A stretch of 16,845 nucleotides of DNA, from positions 1-16,845 of the forward strand of contig JBBPXY010000028.1 in assembly GCA_038200435.1 (NCBI GenBank). The letters are read 5' to 3'. The stretch comes from JBBPXY01 sp038200435 (GTDB lineage Bacteria; Actinomycetota; Thermoleophilia; Solirubrobacterales; Solirubrobacteraceae). Below the pieces are notes generated by a model that did no database searches, had not been told where the DNA came from, and saw nothing but the letters and a program-made list of their open reading frames with translations. Each line of letters opens with the position of its first letter. Within the stretch, counting starts at the first letter, position 1. The position numbers and the translations under genes were made by a program. Shown here in pieces: positions 1-7,586 of this stretch.

Positions 1-89
1 ACGAGATGCTCCGCCGGCAGCCACTCCCGCACGCTCGGCGGCATCAGATAATCCTGATCACGATCACAAGACAAGAAGTTCTGGCCCAT
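1..89 (-). CDS. IS1182-type transposase, N-terminal fragment cut by the window edge
   Basis: Only the first 29 codons are inside the window. The gene starts at the ATG at 89-87 and runs off the left edge. The peptide begins MGQNFLSCDRDQDYLMPPSV and continues REWLPAEHL. The pattern DRDQ-x-YL-PPS-REWLP-x-HL is the conserved start of IS1182-type (IS5-like) DDE transposases. A purine-rich stretch lies upstream but no strong ribosome binding site is visible. Codons such as TTG, TCT, TGT and GAT are less GC-rich than in neighbouring genes, as expected for acquired DNA. Whether the transposase is intact cannot be judged, because the catalytic domain lies outside the window. Confidence 0.8.
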   Translation of the reverse strand, partial: MGQNFLSCDRDQDYLMPPSVREWLPAEHL

Positions 90-141
90 CACCAAAGCCT
101 CTTAAACGGTCCGGACAGACCGGGACTTACGCAACAGCCTC
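1..141 (-). mobile_element. End of an IS1182-like insertion sequence
   Basis: The transposase start at 89 implies that the element ends a little to its right. The stretch at 121-141, ending GACTTACGCAACAGCCTC, resembles the terminal inverted repeats of several IS groups and is the best candidate for the end. The boundary is a guess: the partner repeat and the target duplication lie outside the window. The insertion is intergenic, downstream of smpB, and interrupts no gene visible here. Confidence 0.5.
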
Positions 142-145
142 TATG

Positions 146-200
146 CGACGGTTTCTGTCCATGGCCGTCGCCCAGGCGAACTTGTGGACAGAAACCGTCG
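146..200. terminator. Large perfect hairpin downstream of smpB
   Basis: The 16 bases CGACGGTTTCTGTCCA at 146-161 are repeated exactly in inverted orientation at 185-200, with 23 bases between. The spacer holds a second palindrome, TCGCC-CA-GGCGA (168-179), centred on almost the same point. There is no T-run on either side, so a classical intrinsic terminator is not proven. Position, 51 bases after the smpB stop and just outside the probable IS end, suggests a bidirectional transcription end or an RNA-stabilising hairpin. It could also belong to the IS. Confidence 0.55.
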
Positions 201-250
201 GTACTCCTTCGCTCTCCTAAGACCCGACGCCGTCTACAAGCGCCGGACCA

Positions 251-733
251 CTACCGGTTCGCCTCCCGCATCGCCCGCTGCATGTCGCGCTTGGTCTCGC
301 GCTCGCGGATGGACTGGCGCTTGTCGAAGCGGTCCTTGCCCTGCGCCAGAGCGATCTCGACCTTCGCGCGTGAGTCCTTGAAGTAGAGCCGCGTCGGGAT
401 GAGGGTGTGGCCGCGCTCCTTCGTCTTGCCTATGAGCCGCTCGATCTCGCGGCGGTGCAGCAGCAGCTTGCGGTCGCGCTCCGGGTCGTGGTTCTCGCGG
501 CTCGCGGGCGCGTAGGGCGGTATGTGCAGGTTGTGCAGCCACACCTCGCCGTCCTGGATCGACGCGTAGGCATCCTTGATCTGTGCCTTACCCGAGCGCA
601 GCGACTTGACCTCGGTGCCGGTGAGGACGAGCCCGCACTCGAAGCGCTCGAGCAGCTCGTACTTGAACGACGCCTGCCGGTTGGTCGCGATATCGCCGCC
701 GCCCGGCTTCTTGCCTCCGCCCTTCTTGGCCAT
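251..733 (-). CDS. smpB: SsrA (tmRNA)-binding protein SmpB
   Basis: The product is 160 residues, the normal SmpB length. SmpB binds the tRNA-like part of tmRNA and brings it to ribosomes stalled on broken mRNAs, starting trans-translation. The beta-barrel core is clear: ATNRQASFKYELLERFECGL (16-35), LTGTEVKSLRSGKAQIKDAY (37-56) and IPPYAPA (71-77). The tail after about 128 is basic and ends in RERETKRDMQRAMREANR, the part that enters the decoding centre. The ATG at 733 shares its A with the last base of the rnr stop (TGATG), so the two genes are translationally coupled. The reading frame is open further upstream, but that part overlaps the rnr end and shows no SmpB similarity. No tmRNA gene is visible in the window. 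Confidence 0.97.
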   Translation of the reverse strand: MAKKGGGKKPGGGDIATNRQASFKYELLERFECGLVLTGTEVKSLRSGKAQIKDAYASIQDGEVWLHNLHIPPYAPASRENHDPERDRKLLLHRREIERLIGKTKERGHTLIPTRLYFKDSRAKVEIALAQGKDRFDKRQSIRERETKRDMQRAMREANR

Positions 734-2469
734 CAGCTGAGATCCTCGACCGGGACGAGATCGACGCGCCCGCGCGCCGTCTCCACCCGCTCCACCTTCA
801 CCTGAACGGCGTCGCCGAGGCGGATCGCAGCCCCAGTGCGCGTGCCGTGGAGGATCGTTCCCTGCTCGTTCAGCTCCCACCAGTCGCCGCGCATGCGACG
901 CACGGGCAGGAGCCCCTCGTAGCCGCGGCCGAATGTGACGAACGCGCCCGCTCCGATCACGCCGGTCACCTCGCCCTCCCAAGTCTGATCCCAGCCGCCC
1001 TCGAACAACGCGCGCTCGAGGAGAAAGCAGAGCGCGACGTCGTCGGCGGCGCGCTCGATAGACATCGCGTTCCGTTCCCGGCCCGAGGCCCAGATAGCCG
1101 CCTCCTCCAGGCGGGAGGCCTCCGGCGCGTCCTCTCCTCCTCCGACCAACGACAAGAGGGCCCGGTGGCAGACGAGGTCGGGGTAGCGGCGGATCGGTGA
1201 GGTGAAGTGGCAGTAGCGCAGCGACTGCAACCCGGCGTGACCGAGGTTGCGCGGCCCGTAGGAGGCCTGCTTGAGCGAGCGCAGGACGAGCGAGGTGAGC
1301 GCCCGCCGGCCGCGACCGGTGCGCCTGACGTGCTTGTCGACCGACACCGAGATCTCCCCCACGAGGTCGGCCGCCTGCTGTGGGCTCATCTGCTTGGGCA
1401 ACGGCGGGGTGGCGACGTCGAGCGAGGCGAGCTGCTCGACGAGCCGCCTGACCGAGTCGGGCTCCGGGCGTTCGTGGACGCGGTAGAGCGCCGGGACTCG
1501 GGCCTCGTCAAGCGCGCGCGCCACCTGCTCGTTGGCGGTGATCATCAGGTGCTCGATCAGGCGGTGGGACTCGGTCTGCTCCGTCGCGTCGACCTCGAGG
1601 ACATGGCCGTCGGAGTCGAAGGTGAAGTCGGGCTCGCTGCTCTCCACGATGAGCCCACCGCGCTCGGCGCGCGCGCGGTCGAGCTCGGCGGCGACCGATC
1701 GGGCGACCTCGAGCGGCCCGGCCCAGCTCTTGCCCGCCTTCTCCTCCCTCGCGAAGATCCGATCCACGCGGTCGTAGTCGAGGCGCTCGTCGGAGCGGAT
1801 AAGCGAGCGGTAGAACGCCGCGCGCTCCACGCGCGCGCCTGCGAGCTCCATCTCGACCGTGACCGCGAGCCGGTCCTCCCCCGGCACGAGCGAGCACGCG
1901 CCCCCCGAGAGCACGTGCGGCAGCATCGGCTCGACCACGCCCGGGACGTAGACACTCGTCCCGCGGCGATGGGCCTCGCGGTCGACGGGCGAGCCGGGCT
2001 TCACGAACGCCGAGACATCGGCGATGTGCACCCACACGCGGCGCCGGCCGCCGCCGAGGTCTTCGGCGGAGACGGCGTCGTCGAAGTCGCGGGCCGAGAC
2101 GGGATCGATCGTGAAGGTGGTCACGTCACGCAGGTCGCGGCGAGGGTGATCGCCGCCTGTCGTCTCACGGGCCGCGCGCTCGACGGCCGGGTCGAAGCGG
2201 CGGTCGAGGCCACGGTGGAGCATCAGCGCCTCGAGGACGTCGCGCGCGACGGCGGGACGCCCGATGACCTTGCGCACCGTCGCGTGGCCCTTACCCCGTG
2301 CGCGGGCGCCACCCGCCTCGACGAGCACCAGGTCGCCAGGTCGGCCCTTGCTGCCGTTGACCGCCAGGCTGCGGCCCCGGGCGAAGAACGGCTCGGCCAT
2401 CGTGAAGCGTCCGCGGCGATCGAGCACCGCGACGCTCGGGCCTCCCGAGCCGCGCTCGTCCTGGCTCAC
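733..2469 (-). CDS. rnr: Ribonuclease R-type 3'-5' exoribonuclease (RNB family), short form
   Basis: This processive hydrolytic 3'-5' exoribonuclease digests RNA and, in partnership with SmpB/tmRNA, decays non-stop mRNA. The RNB core carries the metal-binding set IDPVSARDFDDAV (D122, D128, D130, D131), the HIADVSAFV block (148-156) and SPIRRYPD (424-431). A C-terminal S1 domain spans about 497-575. At 578 residues it is much shorter than E. coli RNase R (about 813). It keeps one N-terminal cold-shock-like OB fold (about 12-70) and lacks the N-terminal helix-turn-helix and a second cold-shock domain. The GTG start overlaps the ctpA stop by 4 nt (GTGA), and the stop overlaps the smpB start by 1 nt. 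RNase II is the alternative name; the SmpB neighbour favours RNase R. Confidence 0.93.
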   Translation of the reverse strand: MSQDERGSGGPSVAVLDRRGRFTMAEPFFARGRSLAVNGSKGRPGDLVLVEAGGARARGKGHATVRKVIGRPAVARDVLEALMLHRGLDRRFDPAVERAARETTGGDHPRRDLRDVTTFTIDPVSARDFDDAVSAEDLGGGRRRVWVHIADVSAFVKPGSPVDREAHRRGTSVYVPGVVEPMLPHVLSGGACSLVPGEDRLAVTVEMELAGARVERAAFYRSLIRSDERLDYDRVDRIFAREEKAGKSWAGPLEVARSVAAELDRARAERGGLIVESSEPDFTFDSDGHVLEVDATEQTESHRLIEHLMITANEQVARALDEARVPALYRVHERPEPDSVRRLVEQLASLDVATPPLPKQMSPQQAADLVGEISVSVDKHVRRTGRGRRALTSLVLRSLKQASYGPRNLGHAGLQSLRYCHFTSPIRRYPDLVCHRALLSLVGGGEDAPEASRLEEAAIWASGRERNAMSIERAADDVALCFLLERALFEGGWDQTWEGEVTGVIGAGAFVTFGRGYEGLLPVRRMRGDWWELNEQGTILHGTRTGAAIRLGDAVQVKVERVETARGRVDLVPVEDLS

Positions 2470-3671
2470 CGGGTTTCGGCGGCGAGCGTGCGCAGCGCGA
2501 CCTGAAGAGCTTCGTCGGCTTTGGTCTTCAGGTTGTCGGAGGCCTTTACGTCTGGCTGCAGGCCCCGGCCCTCCTTGACCCCGCCGCCACCGAGATTGCG
2601 GCCGGTGGGCGTGAAGTACTCCCCGACGGTGATCTTGAGCGCGCCACCGTTGGACAGGTTGCGGATCTCCTGGAAGACCCCCTTGCCAAAGGTCCGCGTG
2701 CCGATCACCTTGCCGCGGTGGCGGTCCTGTATCGCGCCCGTGACGATCTCGGCTGCCGAGGCGGTGCCGCGATCGACCAGCACCACGAGGGGGCCCGTGG
2801 GGTCGGGTGTCGGTCCTTCCGCGTTGAAGACGTGCTTAGGGCGGTGGCGCCCGTCGGTCGACACGATCACGCCCTTGGGGATGAAGACGCTCGACACGAG
2901 CACACCCTCGTCGAGCAGGCCCCCCGGGTTGTGGCGCAGGTCGAACACGATGCCCTTCGCGCCCTTGGCGAGCTGGGCTTTCACCGCCTTGCCCACCTCG
3001 CCGTGCGCGCCGGAGGAGAACTGGAGGAGCTTCACGTAGCCGAGCTTGCTCCCGTGGAAGAGGATCGTCCGGGACTCGACCGGGGGTACGGTCAGCGCCG
3101 CGCGGGTGAGGCGCTTCGTCGTGCGGTGACCGCTCCGGATGTAGGTGAGCGTGACCGCCGTGCCCGCCTTCCCGCGGATGAGCCCGCTGGCCTCGGTCGA
3201 CCGCCGCCCGGCCAGCGACTTGCCGTTGACCTCGACGATGATGTCGCCGGCGCGTATGCCCGCCTTCGAGGCCGGCGAGCGCGGGAAGACCTGCGCGACG
3301 CGCAGACCGCTCTTCACGCCCATGACGGACGTGCCGACGCCGGAGAACTCGCCGTTCGACTCCCGCTGGAAGGCGGCGTAGCTGCGCGGATCGAAATACT
3401 GGGAGAACTGGTCGTGCAGGCTGCCGACGAGGCCGTCGACGCTGCGGTTCACCAGTTCCTTCTGATCGACCTTGCGGTAGTAGTCGTCGTCGACGATGTT
3501 GAGCGTCTCCTGCACGAGCCGCGTCTTCGAATCGTCGACGAAGGCACTGCGCAGGAAGCCGGGCAGGAGGTTGGGATGCCCGCCGAGGAACAGCCCGATG
3601 ACGAGCGCCAGGAGGATGAGAAGGATGCCCCCGACGAGGGGGCCGAGACGTACGCCGGGGCGGGATGACAC
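2466..3671 (-). CDS. C-terminal processing serine protease, S41 family (CtpA/CtpB-like)
   Basis: This is a 401-residue membrane-anchored protease that would act outside the membrane on exported or cell-wall proteins. A single hydrophobic segment (about 12-30) acts as signal anchor. A PDZ domain follows (about 108-190), then the S41 core: DLRHNPGG (244-251), the nucleophile in GTAS (S305) and the general base in FGKG (K330), giving an intact Ser-Lys dyad. The GTG start gives the expected N-terminus. A TACCCT box lies 8 nt before it, so it may have its own near-leaderless promoter. It follows ftsEX, as ctpB does in Bacillus, which makes a role in cell-wall enzyme or sporulation-type processing a reasonable guess. 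The substrate is unknown. Confidence 0.93.
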   Translation of the reverse strand: MSSRPGVRLGPLVGGILLILLALVIGLFLGGHPNLLPGFLRSAFVDDSKTRLVQETLNIVDDDYYRKVDQKELVNRSVDGLVGSLHDQFSQYFDPRSYAAFQRESNGEFSGVGTSVMGVKSGLRVAQVFPRSPASKAGIRAGDIIVEVNGKSLAGRRSTEASGLIRGKAGTAVTLTYIRSGHRTTKRLTRAALTVPPVESRTILFHGSKLGYVKLLQFSSGAHGEVGKAVKAQLAKGAKGIVFDLRHNPGGLLDEGVLVSSVFIPKGVIVSTDGRHRPKHVFNAEGPTPDPTGPLVVLVDRGTASAAEIVTGAIQDRHRGKVIGTRTFGKGVFQEIRNLSNGGALKITVGEYFTPTGRNLGGGGVKEGRGLQPDVKASDNLKTKADEALQVALRTLAAETR

Positions 3672-3679
3672 AGCCTGTG

Positions 3680-3685
3680 AGGGTA
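3680..3685 (-). promoter_or_regulatory. Candidate -10 element of ctpA
   Basis: On the minus strand TACCCT lies 8 bases before the GTG start of the S41 protease gene. This fits TANNNT and would place the transcript start at or next to the start codon. No recognisable -35 is seen. It suggests that ctpA-rnr-smpB can be transcribed independently of ftsEX. Confidence 0.45.
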
Positions 3686-3690
3686 TCGGG

Positions 3691-3708
3691 GCGGCCCGCG
3701 CGGGCCGC
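3691..3708. terminator. 18-bp GC palindrome between ftsX and ctpA
   Basis: GCGGCCCGCGCGGGCCGC is a perfect 18-bp palindrome starting 7 bases after the ftsX stop and ending 6 bases before the ctpA -10-like box. As RNA it forms a GC-only stem with a minimal loop. No U-tract follows. It may be a terminator, attenuator or mRNA-end stabiliser that splits the otherwise continuous operon. Confidence 0.5.
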
Positions 3709-3714
3709 GGGGTG

Positions 3715-4608
3715 TCAGACGCGCAGGAAGCGGCGCAGCGACAGGCCCGAGCCGAAGGCCGAGACAGCCGCGCCGGCGGCGAGGAGAATGCCGATGAGCA
3801 GGCGGAAGTCGATGGTGTGCGAGCTGGCGTAGAAGACGTAGTCGTGTGCGAGGGGATCGACCAGCGCGACCTTTCCGACCAAAAGCAGCAGCACCGCGAG
3901 CGCCGCTCCGAACGCCCCGACGAGCACCCCCTCCGCCACGAACGGCCAGCGGATGAACCAGTCGGTCGCGCCCACGAGCTTCATCACCTCGATCTCGCGG
4001 CGTCGCGCGAACAGCGAGAGCCGGATCGTGTTGGCGATCAGCAGGATCGAGGCGCCGATGAGGACAAAGCCCAGGATGGCCACGGTGATCTTCACGCCGT
4101 TGGCGATCGTGAGGATCTTGCGCGTGTCGCGCTCCTTCCCCGAGACGCTGTCGATTGCCGGATCGATGCCGTGCGGGCGGCCGTCGGCACCGGTGGTCGT
4201 GAGGGCGTTCTTCAGGAGGACCGCGTTGTCGGGCTTATCCGGAGTGACGCGGAATGTGTAGGGCAACGGGTTGCGACTGAGCAGGTCGTACAGCGCGCCG
4301 CGCTGCTTGCGCTGCTCTTTCAGAGCCTGCTGCTTGGAGACGAACTCGATCGCGCCGGCGTGTGGGGTCCGCGTGATCGCGGCGCGCACGCGGTCGAGGT
4401 CGGCGCGCTTGGCCTCCCCCTTCACGAACACGTCGACGACCACGCGACCGCGCACGTCGTTCGCCGCGCCGGTGGCCACCTGCACGATCGGGATGAACAC
4501 CCCGAGCACGAGGAGGGTCACGAGCACGGTGGCCATCGCCGCGAAGCTCGGTACGGCGTTGCGGCGTAGCGAGCGCAGCGCCTCGCGCAGGATGAAGACG
4601 GGCCTCAC
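3715..4608 (-). CDS. ftsX: Cell division protein FtsX (permease-like subunit)
   Basis: FtsX is the membrane partner of FtsE. FtsEX hydrolyses ATP in the cytoplasm to activate peptidoglycan hydrolases outside the cell. This 297-residue protein has the FtsX topology: TM1 at about 21-45, an extracellular domain at about 46-165, TM2 at about 168-195, TM3 at about 222-247 and TM4 at about 269-289. The family signature ARRREIEVMKLVGATDWFIR lies after TM2 (201-220). The GTG start overlaps the ftsE stop by 4 nt (GTGA), the usual ftsE-ftsX coupling. The extracellular domain is well preserved, so a hydrolase partner should exist elsewhere in the genome; none is seen here. Confidence 0.96.
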   Translation of the reverse strand: MRPVFILREALRSLRRNAVPSFAAMATVLVTLLVLGVFIPIVQVATGAANDVRGRVVVDVFVKGEAKRADLDRVRAAITRTPHAGAIEFVSKQQALKEQRKQRGALYDLLSRNPLPYTFRVTPDKPDNAVLLKNALTTTGADGRPHGIDPAIDSVSGKERDTRKILTIANGVKITVAILGFVLIGASILLIANTIRLSLFARRREIEVMKLVGATDWFIRWPFVAEGVLVGAFGAALAVLLLLVGKVALVDPLAHDYVFYASSHTIDFRLLIGILLAAGAAVSAFGSGLSLRRFLRV

Positions 4609-5465
4609 GAGAGCTCGGGCAGCTTCGGCGGATCGTTGCGCAGGCGCGCGGCGAACTCGCGCGTCGACTCGTCGTCGGTGTAGAGGCCGGTGGCCTGGTC
4701 GCGGATGACTCGACCCCGCTGAAGCTCGATGACGCGGCGCCGCATCTTGTCGACCATGGCTTGGTCGTGGGTGGCGACGAGCACAGTAGTCCCCGCCTGG
4801 TTGATGCGGTAGAGCAGCTGCATGATCCCGATCGACGTCTCGGGATCGAGGTTGCCCGTCGGCTCGTCGGCGAGGAGGAGCGGCGGGTGGTTGAGAAAGG
4901 CGCGAGCGATCGAGACGCGCTGCTGCTCACCGCCCGAGAGCTGATCCGGGTAGTTGTGGAGCTTCGTCGAGAGCCCGGTGAGGCGGAGGATGTCGGGCAC
5001 CTTCTCGCGGATCTCGCGGCGCGTCCCGCCCGTGACCTGCAGCGCGTAGGCGACGTTGTCGTACACCGTGCGGTTAGGGAGAAGCTTGAAGTCCTGGAAG
5101 ATCGTCCCGATGTTGCGGCGGTAGTAGGGCACGCGCCGGCGCCCGATCCCGGAGAGATCGCGACCCGCCACGTGGATGGAGCCGGCCGTCGGCTCGAACT
5201 CCTTGATGAGCAGGCGGATGATCGTCGACTTGCCTGAGCCGGTGGAGCCGACGAGGAAGACGAACTCGCCGCGGCGCACCGAGAAGCTCGCCTCGTCGAG
5301 ACCGATGTCGCGGTCGTAGTGCTTGGACACACCCTCGAACTGCACGACGTGCTCCGGTCCGCGCCTGGCGGCAACGGCGGCGCGCTTGCCTGGAGTGCTC
5401 GGCGGCGTTACCGGACTGCGGCGGAAGCGGCGGCTGGTGGTGGTGCGATCTGAGGTGGCGGCCAT
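4605..5465 (-). CDS. ftsE: Cell division ATP-binding protein FtsE
   Basis: FtsE is the ATPase subunit of FtsEX. All ABC motifs are intact: Walker A GSTGSGKS (73-80), Q-loop Q124, signature LSGGEQ (176-181), Walker B LLLADEPTG (196-204) and switch histidine H233. As called it is 286 residues, against roughly 220-230 in most FtsE. The excess is mainly a basic, Pro/Ser/Arg-rich N-terminal stretch of about 40 residues. An internal GTG (5345-5343) would give the classical start VQFEGVSKHY. The longer form is preferred because a TAGGGT box lies 9 nt before its ATG, consistent with leaderless expression. The extension may be real or the start may be internal. This is the first gene of the minus-strand cluster. 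Confidence 0.95.
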   Translation of the reverse strand: MAATSDRTTTSRRFRRSPVTPPSTPGKRAAVAARRGPEHVVQFEGVSKHYDRDIGLDEASFSVRRGEFVFLVGSTGSGKSTIIRLLIKEFEPTAGSIHVAGRDLSGIGRRRVPYYRRNIGTIFQDFKLLPNRTVYDNVAYALQVTGGTRREIREKVPDILRLTGLSTKLHNYPDQLSGGEQQRVSIARAFLNHPPLLLADEPTGNLDPETSIGIMQLLYRINQAGTTVLVATHDQAMVDKMRRRVIELQRGRVIRDQATGLYTDDESTREFAARLRNDPPKLPELS

Positions 5466-5474
5466 GGGCGCGGG

Positions 5475-5480
5475 ACCCTA
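5475..5480 (-). promoter_or_regulatory. Candidate -10 element of the ftsEX operon
   Basis: The minus strand reads TAGGGT, then 9 bases, then the long-form ATG of ftsE. It fits TANNNT, with no clear -35 and no ribosome binding site between, as expected for a leaderless or near-leaderless message. The promoter faces away from the M16 protease promoter in the same 92-bp divergent gap. Confidence 0.45.
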
Positions 5481-5519
5481 GCGGCGCGAGGGTGGTTCTC
5501 CTGCCCTCTGCACGCGATT

Positions 5520-5548
5520 TTGCAGGGATTATGTGCACTCGCTACCGT
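5520..5548 (+). promoter_or_regulatory. Candidate promoter of the M16 protease gene
   Basis: TTGCAG (5520-5525) and TACCGT (5543-5548) are separated by exactly 17 bases, the standard spacing for a housekeeping sigma promoter. The predicted start of transcription is only a few bases before the ATG at 5558, leaving no room for a ribosome binding site. It is the best-formed promoter in the window and supports the 5558 start over the upstream ATGs. Confidence 0.5.
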
Positions 5549-5557
5549 CTTTTCGCC

Positions 5558-6808
5558 ATGGGGTCCACCACGTCGACGACGCTTGCTAACGGGCTTCCCG
5601 TGCACCGTGTCGCACTCGAGGGCACGCGTGCCGTAACCGCGCTCGTCGCCTTCGATGCGGGTGCGCGTAGCGAGCGCCCCGAGGAGAACGGCATGGCGCA
5701 CTTCCTCGAGCACCTGGTGTTCAAGGGCGGCGAGGTCTACGACGACTACCGCAAGGTCAACTCGACCGCCGAGCGCATCGGCGCGCAGCTGAACGCCTAT
5801 ACGAGCCACGACCTCGTCGCCTTCCACATCACGGTACGTGCCGAGCGCGCGCTCGAGGCGATCGAGCTGCTCACCGACTTCGTCGGGCGCCCGAAGATCG
5901 ACGCCGCCGAGCTCGAGCGGGAGCGCGGCGTGGTCATCCAGGAGATCGCGCGCGCCCAGGACCAGCCCTCGATGCTGGCCGAGCACCTGATCGATCGCGC
6001 GGCCTTTGGCGACCATCCTCTGGGGCGCCCGGTACTCGGCCCGGCCGAGCATCTGCGCACCTTCTCCCGTGAGGCGATCGTCGCCTTCCGCGAGCGGCGC
6101 TGGGCCGGAGCGCGCGGCGGGGCCTTTGTCGTGGGCAACCTCGATGCGTTACCCGCCAACGGAGCTTTGGACGACCTCTTCGGCCGCTTCCCACCCCTCG
6201 AGCCCGGCGAGGCCTACGAGCCGGCGACTCCGCTGGCACCGCAGACGCTCGTCGAGGAGCGCGACTCCCAGCAGTCGCACCTGCGCATGTCCTACCGCCC
6301 GCAGCTCGACGTGAGCGACCTCGCCGCCCGCGCCGCCCTCACGGTCTACGCCACGCTGCTCGGCGGGACGATGGGCTCGCGCCTCTTCGACGAGATCCGC
6401 GAGCAGCGCGGCCTGGCCTACTCGGTGGGCGCGCTCGCCCATTCCTTCGCCGACGTGCCGATCCTTCAGCTCTCCGCCGGCCTCGAGTCGGGTCGCTGCG
6501 TCGAGGCCTACGCTCGCATGCGGGAGATCGTTACCGAGCTGCGCGAGGGCGGCCCCACCGAGGACGAGGTCGAGCGTGCCCGCGCCTATGCGGCGGGCGC
6601 CCGCGTGCTGGCGTTCGAGAACACGAACGCGGTGGCGCGCTACGCCGCTCAGCAGCGGATCGTGTTCGATGAGCCGATCGAGACTGACCGCATCATCGCG
6701 GCTTTGGACGCCGTCACATACGAGGACGTGGTGGAGACCGCCCGCGGCATCGCCGACGAGCTCTCCATCGCGTGCGTCGGCCCGCACACCACGGCCGACT
6801 TCGACTAG
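5558..6808 (+). CDS. M16 family zinc metallopeptidase (pitrilysin/processing peptidase type)
   Basis: This is a 416-residue single-unit M16 protease. The inverted zinc motif HFLEH (48-52) supplies two His ligands and the catalytic Glu. The third ligand is E129 in GVVIQEIARAQDQP. The C-terminal half has the family signature GSRLFDEIREQRGLAYSVGA, whose Arg/Tyr pair helps bind substrate, so the enzyme looks active. There is no signal peptide, so it is probably cytoplasmic. The frame extends upstream to 5492 and another ATG occurs at 5531. The start at 5558 (MGSTTSTTLANGLPV) matches the family N-terminus and sits just after a promoter-like box. It resembles the mitochondrial-processing-peptidase-like group often found near polynucleotide phosphorylase genes in actinobacteria. 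The substrate cannot be told. Confidence 0.93.
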   Translation: MGSTTSTTLANGLPVHRVALEGTRAVTALVAFDAGARSERPEENGMAHFLEHLVFKGGEVYDDYRKVNSTAERIGAQLNAYTSHDLVAFHITVRAERALEAIELLTDFVGRPKIDAAELERERGVVIQEIARAQDQPSMLAEHLIDRAAFGDHPLGRPVLGPAEHLRTFSREAIVAFRERRWAGARGGAFVVGNLDALPANGALDDLFGRFPPLEPGEAYEPATPLAPQTLVEERDSQQSHLRMSYRPQLDVSDLAARAALTVYATLLGGTMGSRLFDEIREQRGLAYSVGALAHSFADVPILQLSAGLESGRCVEAYARMREIVTELREGGPTEDEVERARAYAAGARVLAFENTNAVARYAAQQRIVFDEPIETDRIIAALDAVTYEDVVETARGIADELSIACVGPHTTADFD

Positions 6809-6815
6809 AGGCGAC

Positions 6816-7586
6816 GTGGCGCACACCGGCGGCGTCGCCGCGATAACCGCGGAGCGCCGAGCCGAAGCCGGAGACCACATCCGCGATCACGCGCTCGGCG
6901 AGGCCGCGCGGATAGAGAAGCTCTCGCGCATCCGGGAGTTTGTGCTCGGGGCCCAGGACGGGCTGCTCGTGCCCCTCGGGGTGGTGACCGGCATGGCGGC
7001 GGCCAGCCCGGGCCGCGCCGCGATCCTCGTGGCCGGCCTCGCGGAAGCCGTCGCGGGCTCCATCGCGATGGGCGGCGGATCGTTCCTCGCCAGCGAGGCC
7101 GAGGAGGCGCTCTATGCGGCGGAGATCCGCGACGAGGGCGAGGAGGTCGCCACGCACCCACAACGCGAGACGGCCGAGCTCGCGCTGGTGCTCGAAGAGG
7201 AGGGCCTGCCTCGGGAATCGGCCGAGCAGGTCGCGCGCGGCCTGGCCGCCAACCCCAACGTCTTCCTGCGCACGAAGGTGCAGAAGGAGCTCGGGCTCTC
7301 CCCCGACGTCGGCGGAGCGGCAGCCGGTGACGCCCTCGTGGTGGGCCTCACCTACCTCGCAGCGGCTTTCATTCCGTTGTGGCCCTACGCCGTGCTTCCG
7401 CTCGGCCTGGCGTTCTTCGTCTCGATCGCCTGCACGCTCGTCGCCCTGTTCGCCCTCGGCGTGGCGAAGGGAACCGTCGCCCGCCAGGCGCGAAGGCGCG
7501 CCGGCATTCAGGTGCTGCTGATCGGAGGCCTGAGTGCGGCCGTCGGATTTGGGATCGGCCACCTCGTCACGGCCGTCGTGCACTGA
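6816..7586 (+). CDS. VIT1/CCC1-family iron/manganese transporter
   Basis: The 256-residue product belongs to the VIT family, which moves Fe2+ or Mn2+ across a membrane. TM1 carries the signature FVLGAQDGLLVPLGVVTG (42-59). TM2 runs about 67-90 and contains the AMGGGSFLASEAE turn. A Glu-rich cytoplasmic segment (93-165), the metal-binding region in eukaryotic relatives, is followed by about three more helices (173-191, 193-217, 229-254). The GTG start at 6816 follows the M16 stop by 7 bases, with AGAGG just upstream; spacing is short but no better start exists. It is probably co-transcribed with the M16 gene. The metal and the direction of transport are inferred from the family only. The similar nodulin-21-like group is the same superfamily. 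Confidence 0.88.
   Translation: MAHTGGVAAITAERRAEAGDHIRDHALGEAARIEKLSRIREFVLGAQDGLLVPLGVVTGMAAASPGRAAILVAGLAEAVAGSIAMGGGSFLASEAEEALYAAEIRDEGEEVATHPQRETAELALVLEEEGLPRESAEQVARGLAANPNVFLRTKVQKELGLSPDVGGAAAGDALVVGLTYLAAAFIPLWPYAVLPLGLAFFVSIACTLVALFALGVAKGTVARQARRRAGIQVLLIGGLSAAVGFGIGHLVTAVVH

Noticed and set aside
90..250. A tmRNA (ssrA) gene next to smpB
   Set aside because: Only about 160 bases are available between the transposase start and smpB; no tRNA-like ends or tag reading frame are visible, and the stretch is explained by the IS end and the hairpin.
1207..2505. Long plus-strand open frame (432 codons) opposite rnr
   Set aside because: Antisense shadow of a clearly conserved RNase R; the peptide has no domain pattern and reflects GC-biased codon use.
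5492..5557. Longer N-terminus of the M16 protease
   Set aside because: It would run through the probable promoter; the family start fits the ATG at 5558.
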